64,000 bases of DNA from Rhizobium leucaenae USDA 9039 (GTDB taxonomy: Bacteria; Pseudomonadota; Alphaproteobacteria; Rhizobiales; Rhizobiaceae). The notes under the pieces were generated by a model. The model worked only from the letters and a program-made list of their open reading frames with translations. It did no database searches and had not been told where the DNA came from. The position numbers and the translations under genes were made by a program. Below are positions 58,524 to 64,000 of the stretch, one piece after another. Position 1 is the stretch's first letter. Each line of letters begins with the position of its first letter. Location: assembly GCF_000426285.1 (NCBI RefSeq), contig NZ_AUFB01000008.1, positions 186,001-250,000 of the forward strand, read 5' to 3'.

Positions 58524-60044
58524 ATGACTGAACTGGACTCGATCACACCGGAGCCGGAAGAACCGCGAATCTCCACCGGTAGTTCCGGCCTCGACGACAT
58601 ACTTGGCGGCGGTTTGGATCCAAACCGGGTCTATCTTTACGAGGGGCGGCCAGGAACTGGAAAGACGACTTTGGCTCTCCAATTCCTGCTGGAAGGAGCC
58701 CGTCAACGGGAGCCCGTGCTTTACGTCACATTGTCTGAAACATCGCGCGAATTGCGGCTGGTCGCCAAGCGACACCATTGGTCCCTCGAAGGGGTGAGCC
58801 TTTTCGAGTTGGTGCCCCCGGAGACGACCTTGGATCCGGAGCGGGAGCTGACAGTCTTTCATCCCGCCGAGATCGAACTCGGCGAGACGACGAAGCTGAT
58901 CGTCAATGAAGTTTCGAGGCTCAATGCCACTCGTGTGGTCATTGACAGCCTGTCCGAGCTGCGCCTCCTGGCGCAGAGCCCGCTTAGATACCGTCGCCAA
59001 GTGCTCGCGTTGAAGCATTTCTTCGCGGAGCGGCAATGCACCGTCGTGCTGCTCGACGATCTCACCGCTCACCAGGATGATCTGCAACTGCATTCCATCG
59101 CACATGGTGTTGTCACGCTCGAACAGCATGCCATCGACTACGGCGCCGAACGCCGTCGCCTGCGGGTGGTGAAGATGCGCGGCATCGCTTTTCGCGGCGG
59201 CTTTCATGATTTTACGATCGAGACCGGCGGCTTGCGAATTTACCCGCGTCTGATTGCCGCCGAACATCATCGCGATTTTTCCGGCGACTTCACATCGAGC
59301 GGTGATCCGGCGCTTGACCAGATGCTTGGAGGAGGCCTGGAACGCGGCACCAACGCTCTGTTCATCGGGGCGGCTGGTGTCGGCAAATCCTCGTTGGCGC
59401 TCACCTATGCCATCGCCGCCGCCAAGCGGGGCGAACATGCCGTCTTCTACGCCTTCGACGAGGGGCGCGGCACGATCGAGGCGCGCGCACGTACCCTGGG
59501 ACTGCCCCTGCAGTCCTGCTTGGATTCGGGACTGTTGCGCATCCAGCAGATCGATCCTGCCGAAATGTCGCCCGGCGAATTCGCCGAAAATGTCAGGCAG
59601 AGCGTTGAGGCCGATCGCGCCAGGGTCGTCATAATCGACAGCCTCAACGGCTATCTGAATGCCATGCCGGATGAGCGCTTTCTGATCCTGCAGATGCATG
59701 AACTGCTCAGTTACCTCGGCCAGCAGGGTATCCTTACCATTCTGGTGCTTGCCCAACACGGGTTGGTGGGTCCCATGGATACGCCCGTTGATATGAGCTA
59801 TCTGAGTGACGCCGTCATCATGATCCGCTATTTCGAGGTGGCGGGGAAAGTCCGGCGTGCCCTTTCCGTCGTCAAGAAGCGCAGCGGCCATCATGAGCAT
59901 ACCGTGCGGGAGTTCAGCCTCACCTCCAAGGGCGTTCGACTCGGCCCGCCTCTGACACAGTTCGCCGGCGTGCTCTCGGGCACGCCGCAATACATCGGCG
60001 ACATCGCGCCGCTATTCGGTGATGCTGATGACAGAGACGGATGA
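58524..60044 (+). CDS. kaiC: KaiC-like double-domain ATPase
   Basis: 506 residues from the ATG at 58524 (AAGGA six bases upstream). Two RecA-type domains are present: CI with Walker A GRPGTGKT (41-48) and Walker B VVIDS (138-142), and CII with GAAGVGKS (282-289) and VVIIDS (368-373). The paired catalytic Glu residues of cyanobacterial KaiC are S71-E72 in CI and D312-E313 in CII. The CII phosphosite region reads VDMSYLSD, so S425-Y426 stand for KaiC Ser431-Thr432, with T420 for Thr426. No kaiA or kaiB is nearby. It lies between two hybrid kinases and overlaps the second, suggesting a stress or timing switch feeding a phosphorelay. Confidence 0.9.
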   Translation: MTELDSITPEPEEPRISTGSSGLDDILGGGLDPNRVYLYEGRPGTGKTTLALQFLLEGARQREPVLYVTLSETSRELRLVAKRHHWSLEGVSLFELVPPETTLDPERELTVFHPAEIELGETTKLIVNEVSRLNATRVVIDSLSELRLLAQSPLRYRRQVLALKHFFAERQCTVVLLDDLTAHQDDLQLHSIAHGVVTLEQHAIDYGAERRRLRVVKMRGIAFRGGFHDFTIETGGLRIYPRLIAAEHHRDFSGDFTSSGDPALDQMLGGGLERGTNALFIGAAGVGKSSLALTYAIAAAKRGEHAVFYAFDEGRGTIEARARTLGLPLQSCLDSGLLRIQQIDPAEMSPGEFAENVRQSVEADRARVVIIDSLNGYLNAMPDERFLILQMHELLSYLGQQGILTILVLAQHGLVGPMDTPVDMSYLSDAVIMIRYFEVAGKVRRALSVVKKRSGHHEHTVREFSLTSKGVRLGPPLTQFAGVLSGTPQYIGDIAPLFGDADDRDG

Positions 60045-61725
60045 TCTCGACCGCCGTGTCCTCGTCTTTGCCCCGGTGGGCCGCGACGGTCCGGCGGCGG
60101 CAGATGTCATTCGTCGCGCCGACCTTGCCACCTTCGTCTGCAGCGAGTTGCCGGAGCTCGTGCGCGAGATTGCGCGCGGAGCTGCCGCGGTTCTGATCGC
60201 CGAGGAGGGATTATTTGGTCAGGATTTCTCGATATTGACCGATTGGGTCGCCAATCAGCCGCCGTGGTCTGAGCTGCCATTCGTCGTGCTCACCAGTCGA
60301 CAGGAACAGCCGGCCATCGGCCCATGGCGTACGAAGCTCATGGCGGAGCTGCGCAATGCCTCGCTGCTGGAGCGACCGGTACAGATCATGACGCTGACAA
60401 GCACGATGAGGACGGCGGTTCGCGCTCGCAATCGTCAGTACGAAATTCGGGCGTTGCTTCAGACTCAGGCACGCGCCGCTGAAGAACTCGAAGCAAAAAT
60501 CAAGGCGCGTACGATGGAACTTGCCGCTAAAAATGCGGAGCTGCGCGAGCAGATGGCCGAGCGGACCCGAATGGAAGAGGCGTTGCGACAGGCCCAAAAG
60601 ATTGAAGCGATCGGGCAGCTGACGGGCGGCGTCGCGCATGACTTCAACAATTTGCTGATGGTGATATCGGGCGGTTTGGAAATGCTGGAGCGCCAGACCG
60701 ACCCTATGCGCCGGCGCCGGCTGCTGGAGGGCATGCACCAGGCTGCGCAACGTGGCGCCGCGCTCACACGCCAGCTCCTGGCGTTTTCGCGGCGGTCGGC
60801 TTTGAGGCCCGAGCCGGTCGACCTGCGCGTGCAGATCGGGGGCATGCGTGAGCTCCTCGATCGCAGCTTGCGCGGCGACGTGCATGTGGCGTTGCACTTC
60901 GCCGACGATCTCTGGCCGATTTCCGTCGATCCCGGCGAATTGGAACTCGTCGTCCTCAATCTTGCGGTCAATGCCCGAGACGCGATGCCGCGTGGCGGCC
61001 TGATCGAAATCAGGGCGGAAAATCTCCGTGCATACCGCGATACCGAGCTAGCCGGAGATTACGTACGCCTCAGCGTGACCGATGAGGGCACCGGCATGTC
61101 GGACGAGGTCAGGGCACACGTCTTCGAGCCCTTCTACACAACCAAAGAGGTGGGGCGCGGCTCGGGTCTCGGCCTTGCCCAGGTCCACGGCTTTGCCAAG
61201 CAATCGGGGGGCGCCGTGCAGATCGAAAGTGAACTTGGCCACGGCACGACCGTCTCCCTGCTCTTGCCACGTTCGTCGGAGCCGCCGCTGCGCACCGAGC
61301 GGCCGCTGGTCGATCTTCATGTGCAGACGCGGACGTCACCCGAGCTTGGTTCGGTGTTGCTGGTCGAGGATGACGATGAGGTGGCTGCGCTCGTCACGGA
61401 GATGCTGAAGCAACTCGGCTACCAGGTGCTGCGTGCGGCGAGTGCCGTAGCAGCCCTTGGTGCACTTTCCGATGGCCGCGCCATCGATCTGGTGCTGTCT
61501 GACATTATGATGCCGGGAGACATGAACGGCATCGAACTCGCCCGTGAAATCCGTAATCGCCGTCGCGGCTTGCCGGTTCTGCTCACAAGCGGATATGCCG
61601 AGGCGGCAAAGGATGCTGCTGCGACGGAAGGCATTCAAGTCCTTCCAAAGCCATACCGGATCGATGAACTTGCGGCAGCACTTGACGGTCTCATGACCGA
61701 TGCGCCATCGCGTCTTTCGAAGTGA
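60028..61725 (+). CDS. Histidine kinase with degenerate N-terminal receiver and C-terminal receiver
   Basis: 565 residues from the ATG at 60028 (upstream GTG and ATG are in frame), overlapping the KaiC gene by 17 bases. Residues 1-130 resemble a receiver (RRVLVFAPVGRD, then AAVLIAEEGLFGQD and PFVVLTSR) but lack the acidic pocket, the Asp and the Lys, so this is a pseudo-receiver. A coiled coil leads to HisKA (GGVAHDFNNLLMV), HATPase (VNARDAMPRGG, GRGSGLGLAQVHG) and an intact C-terminal receiver (LLVEDDDE, LVLSDIMMPGDMNG, LPKPY). No TM. Translational coupling implies a functional link with the KaiC-like ATPase. Confidence 0.9.
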   Translation: MTETDDLDRRVLVFAPVGRDGPAAADVIRRADLATFVCSELPELVREIARGAAAVLIAEEGLFGQDFSILTDWVANQPPWSELPFVVLTSRQEQPAIGPWRTKLMAELRNASLLERPVQIMTLTSTMRTAVRARNRQYEIRALLQTQARAAEELEAKIKARTMELAAKNAELREQMAERTRMEEALRQAQKIEAIGQLTGGVAHDFNNLLMVISGGLEMLERQTDPMRRRRLLEGMHQAAQRGAALTRQLLAFSRRSALRPEPVDLRVQIGGMRELLDRSLRGDVHVALHFADDLWPISVDPGELELVVLNLAVNARDAMPRGGLIEIRAENLRAYRDTELAGDYVRLSVTDEGTGMSDEVRAHVFEPFYTTKEVGRGSGLGLAQVHGFAKQSGGAVQIESELGHGTTVSLLLPRSSEPPLRTERPLVDLHVQTRTSPELGSVLLVEDDDEVAALVTEMLKQLGYQVLRAASAVAALGALSDGRAIDLVLSDIMMPGDMNGIELAREIRNRRRGLPVLLTSGYAEAAKDAAATEGIQVLPKPYRIDELAAALDGLMTDAPSRLSK

Positions 61726-61835
61726 TGTTTTCTGGTGCCGCGCACCCCTCGAAAGCATCGAAATTGATCGGGCGCCATCACTCTTTGTTATCGGTTTCCT
61801 CTTAAAATGTTCAAAATACGATCGTGGGGGAACAG

Positions 61836-62591
61836 ATGATCGCTCGGCTTGTGCTTATTGCCTTATTCTTTGCAGGCTCGCTTGGCTTGGCAACGGCGGG
61901 CGATCAGCTTCGCATCGCCACCGAAGGCGCATACCCGCCCTTCAATTTCAAGGACACGTCCGGGCATCTCGCCGGCTTCGATGTCGACATCGCCAAGGCG
62001 CTTTGCCAGCAGATGAAGACCGAATGCTCGCTGGTCGCCGTGCCGTGGACCGAGATCATTCAGGGTTTGGCAGATGACAAATACGATCTCATCGTCGCCA
62101 GCATGGCTTTTACTGACGAGAGAGCTCAGAAAATGGAGTTCTCGGAACCCTACTACCGTTCTCATTCAGTGCTGATAGGCGACTCGGAAAAGTTTCAGGA
62201 CAGCGCGCCGGCGGCCCTGACTGGCGTTCGCATTGCGGCCGCAACGGGGACCATTCAGGCTGAGTATCTGCAGAAAGCCTATGGCACCAGCAAAGTTGTG
62301 CTGGCGAAAGACCAGCCGGCTGCTCAGCACTTGCTTCTCGATAATCAAGCGGACCTTTTGATTGGCGATGCCATTGAGCTTCTCACCTTCCTGCAGACGC
62401 CGGAAGGTGCGCGCTACGGTTATGTCGGCGATCCCATTTCTACGGACTTTCTGCAGAGCTCGGCGCATATCACTGCAAAAAAGGGAAATGTCGCTCTCAT
62501 TCAGAAGGTGAACGACGCCTTGAAGCAAATCAAGCTCAGCGGCGTCTATGACCGCATCAACGATGCCTACTTCCCCTTCAGCATTTATTGA
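61836..62591 (+). CDS. Periplasmic solute-binding protein (amino acid type), no ABC partner
   Basis: 251 residues from the ATG at 61836 (GGGGGAA upstream). Signal peptide MIARLVLIALFFAGSLGLATA, then a SBP_bac_3 fold: LRIATEGAYPPFNFKDTSGH, GFDVDIAKALC and DLIVASMAFTDERAQKMEFS, as in lysine/arginine/histidine-binding proteins. No ABC permease or ATPase is adjacent. Instead a membrane diguanylate cyclase begins nine bases downstream, so it may deliver ligand information to that sensor. Coupling to a distant ABC importer is the alternative. Confidence 0.9.
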   Translation: MIARLVLIALFFAGSLGLATAGDQLRIATEGAYPPFNFKDTSGHLAGFDVDIAKALCQQMKTECSLVAVPWTEIIQGLADDKYDLIVASMAFTDERAQKMEFSEPYYRSHSVLIGDSEKFQDSAPAALTGVRIAAATGTIQAEYLQKAYGTSKVVLAKDQPAAQHLLLDNQADLLIGDAIELLTFLQTPEGARYGYVGDPISTDFLQSSAHITAKKGNVALIQKVNDALKQIKLSGVYDRINDAYFPFSIY

Positions 62592-62599
62592 GCCACGGC

Positions 62600-63958
62600 A
62601 TGGATGACATCAAAGGGTCGAGAAGGCGCCAGCTCTCGCTCAGCTTTGTCGGTCGGCTGGTTCTCCTCGTCGTCGTCGGCTACTCGCTGGTCGCCGCGGG
62701 GATTTCGCTCGTCCTGCTGAATAGAATCGAGACTCAGGCAAACTTTACCCGTGATACGCAAATTCCGCTCATCCTGACGCAGACGCGAAACGCCGTAAAA
62801 ATCGAACGTCTCTCCTCTCTCCTGCGCTCCATCTATCTTGCGAAGGACCGCAGATTGGAGCGGCAGATCCAATTGCAGATTCAGGCTCTCGCGCAGGGGT
62901 TCTCATTCGATCAAAATGCCCGTCTTGTCGAAGGGGCACGGCAAGTTGCCGAGGAAACCAAGATAATCGCAAAACTTCGTCAGGAAGCCCGTGACCTGCG
63001 CGAAGGCCAGGCATCGTCGTCCCCTGCGGACACGACGGATGCCGACGACGCCGATAAACTGACGACACAGGCTTACGACCGAGCCATGCACACCATCGAT
63101 GCGATGGCCTCGCAGTTAAGCGGCGATGCGGCTGTCGTCGCTGACGATCTCGCACGTGAAATCCAGCGCAGCGCGGGTCACATGCAGATTGGGTGGATTT
63201 TGATCCTGCTCGTTCCCAGCCTCTTTGCCACTGCCTTGCTGATCGCAGCCAGACATCATCTTACGGCGCCTATCGTTGCCGCGATCGATAATCTGGAGCG
63301 AATTGGAAAACATGAGCGGGTGGTCGGTCTAAAGCGCGCTCCGCTCCTTGCTGAATTGGCAATGATCGATGCGGCAATCGTCGCCTACGGACAGGTCTCC
63401 GACGATCTGCACCGAACCAATGCCATTCTGCATGGCTTGGCGGAACAGGATCCGTTGACCGGTCTGGCAAACCGCCGGACCTTCGAGAACTATCTCACGG
63501 CGGCCTTGAGCCGACGAGCCGCCCCTGATCTCGCGGTTGTTATGATCGACGTCGATCACTTCAAATCGGTGAATGACACGTTCGGCCATCTGGTTGGCGA
63601 CAGAGCTCTTGCAGCCGTCGCCAATGTGCTGGCCAGCTTGCCCTGGCACGCCAACAGCCTGATTGCACGGTATGGCGGCGAGGAGTTCGTCATTGTCCTG
63701 GAAGACTGCTCGCAGCAACAGGCGATCGAGCGCGCGGAAAGCCTGAGGCGCTCCATTCAGGAACTTTCGGTCGAGACGCATGCCGGGCCATCTCTACGAC
63801 TGACGGCCAGCTTTGGCCTCGCCGTGGCGCACCATGCCTGCAATGCGCCAGCGGAAATTGTTGCCGCGGCCGACGCCGCGCTTTACAGCGCAAAGAGAAG
63901 CGGACGCAACAATGTGCAGGTGGCATCGCGGCCGGGCGAAATGTCAAAAGCCAGCTAA
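62600..63958 (+). CDS. Membrane diguanylate cyclase (GGDEF)
   Basis: 452 residues from the ATG at 62600; a TTG at 62588 overlapping the upstream stop is possible. TM1 is at about 20-40 (LVLLVVVGYSLVAAGISLVLL), a helical periplasmic sensor of about 150 residues follows, TM2 is near 197-217 (WILILLVPSLFATALLIA), a short HAMP-like linker is next, and the catalytic domain has DPLTGLANRR, MIDVDHFKSVNDTFGH and the active loop RYGGEEFVIV. The RxxD inhibitory site is replaced by HANS, so product inhibition is probably absent. It should make c-di-GMP. It is paired with the solute-binding protein at 61836. Confidence 0.92.
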   Translation: MDDIKGSRRRQLSLSFVGRLVLLVVVGYSLVAAGISLVLLNRIETQANFTRDTQIPLILTQTRNAVKIERLSSLLRSIYLAKDRRLERQIQLQIQALAQGFSFDQNARLVEGARQVAEETKIIAKLRQEARDLREGQASSSPADTTDADDADKLTTQAYDRAMHTIDAMASQLSGDAAVVADDLAREIQRSAGHMQIGWILILLVPSLFATALLIAARHHLTAPIVAAIDNLERIGKHERVVGLKRAPLLAELAMIDAAIVAYGQVSDDLHRTNAILHGLAEQDPLTGLANRRTFENYLTAALSRRAAPDLAVVMIDVDHFKSVNDTFGHLVGDRALAAVANVLASLPWHANSLIARYGGEEFVIVLEDCSQQQAIERAESLRRSIQELSVETHAGPSLRLTASFGLAVAHHACNAPAEIVAAADAALYSAKRSGRNNVQVASRPGEMSKAS

Positions 63959-64000
63959 GTCTGCCGCCTCGATTGCCGCGGGACGTCCTAATGTCGGCGC

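Overview
The window reads as accessory DNA from a fast-growing alphaproteobacterium, most probably a Rhizobium of the leguminosarum/etli type. I base this on GC-rich coding with rhizobial codon use, many LysR regulators, SDR enzymes and ABC transporters, GGAAC-N16-CGTT stress promoters typical of alphaproteobacterial EcfG sigma factors, and several gene families common on rhizobial plasmids and chromids. I see no rRNA, tRNA, CRISPR array, insertion sequence or replication gene. Species and replicon cannot be fixed from sequence alone.

Layout. 1-1147: start of an extradiol dioxygenase gene, divergent from a LysR gene. 1231-7627: an OmpR/CpxA-type two-component pair, divergent from an RND efflux adaptor and pump, with triple GT(T/C)AAG repeats between them. 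7808-12598: a LysR gene divergent from an SDR-cupin-flavin amine oxidase-MFS operon. 12628-19881 (all minus): SDR, TPP-dependent oxidase/decarboxylase, enolase-superfamily enzyme, duplicated membrane protein, gluconate 2-dehydrogenase subunit-3 protein and GMC oxidoreductase. A textbook EcfG promoter lies before the TPP gene. 20448-28432: LysR plus a five-gene set that can take L-pipecolate through 2-aminoadipate, 2-oxoadipate and D-2-hydroxyglutarate to 2-oxoglutarate (lysine catabolism). 28461-32195: small proteins, a bactofilin-like protein, MarR-SDR, an SgcJ-like secreted protein and a GreA/GreB-like factor. 32597-36652: flavin monooxygenase with a sulfonate-type ABC importer. 36757-41896: polysaccharide export/decoration genes (ABC exporter, two GT2 enzymes, acyltransferase). 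42211-47867: SDR, MFS_3 exporter and an iron-siderophore-type ABC importer. 48105-52280: a patatin-like lipase with a membrane insertion, and a Na+/H+ antiporter. 53441-61725: receiver protein, giant double-kinase hybrid, KaiC-like ATPase and a further hybrid kinase. 61836-63958: periplasmic binding protein with a membrane diguanylate cyclase.

The most interesting signals are regulatory links and unusual architectures. An identical-arm palindrome, TATATCA-N5-TGATATA, lies before both the marR-SDR genes (29551-29569) and the SDR that heads the 12628-19881 block (19970-19988), so one MarR protein probably ties together two loci 10 kb apart. The KaiC-like protein has no KaiA or KaiB beside it, sits among hybrid kinases, and carries Ser-Tyr where cyanobacterial KaiC has the Ser-Thr phosphorylation pair. 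The binding protein next to the diguanylate cyclase has no ABC permease and may act as a c-di-GMP sensor subunit.
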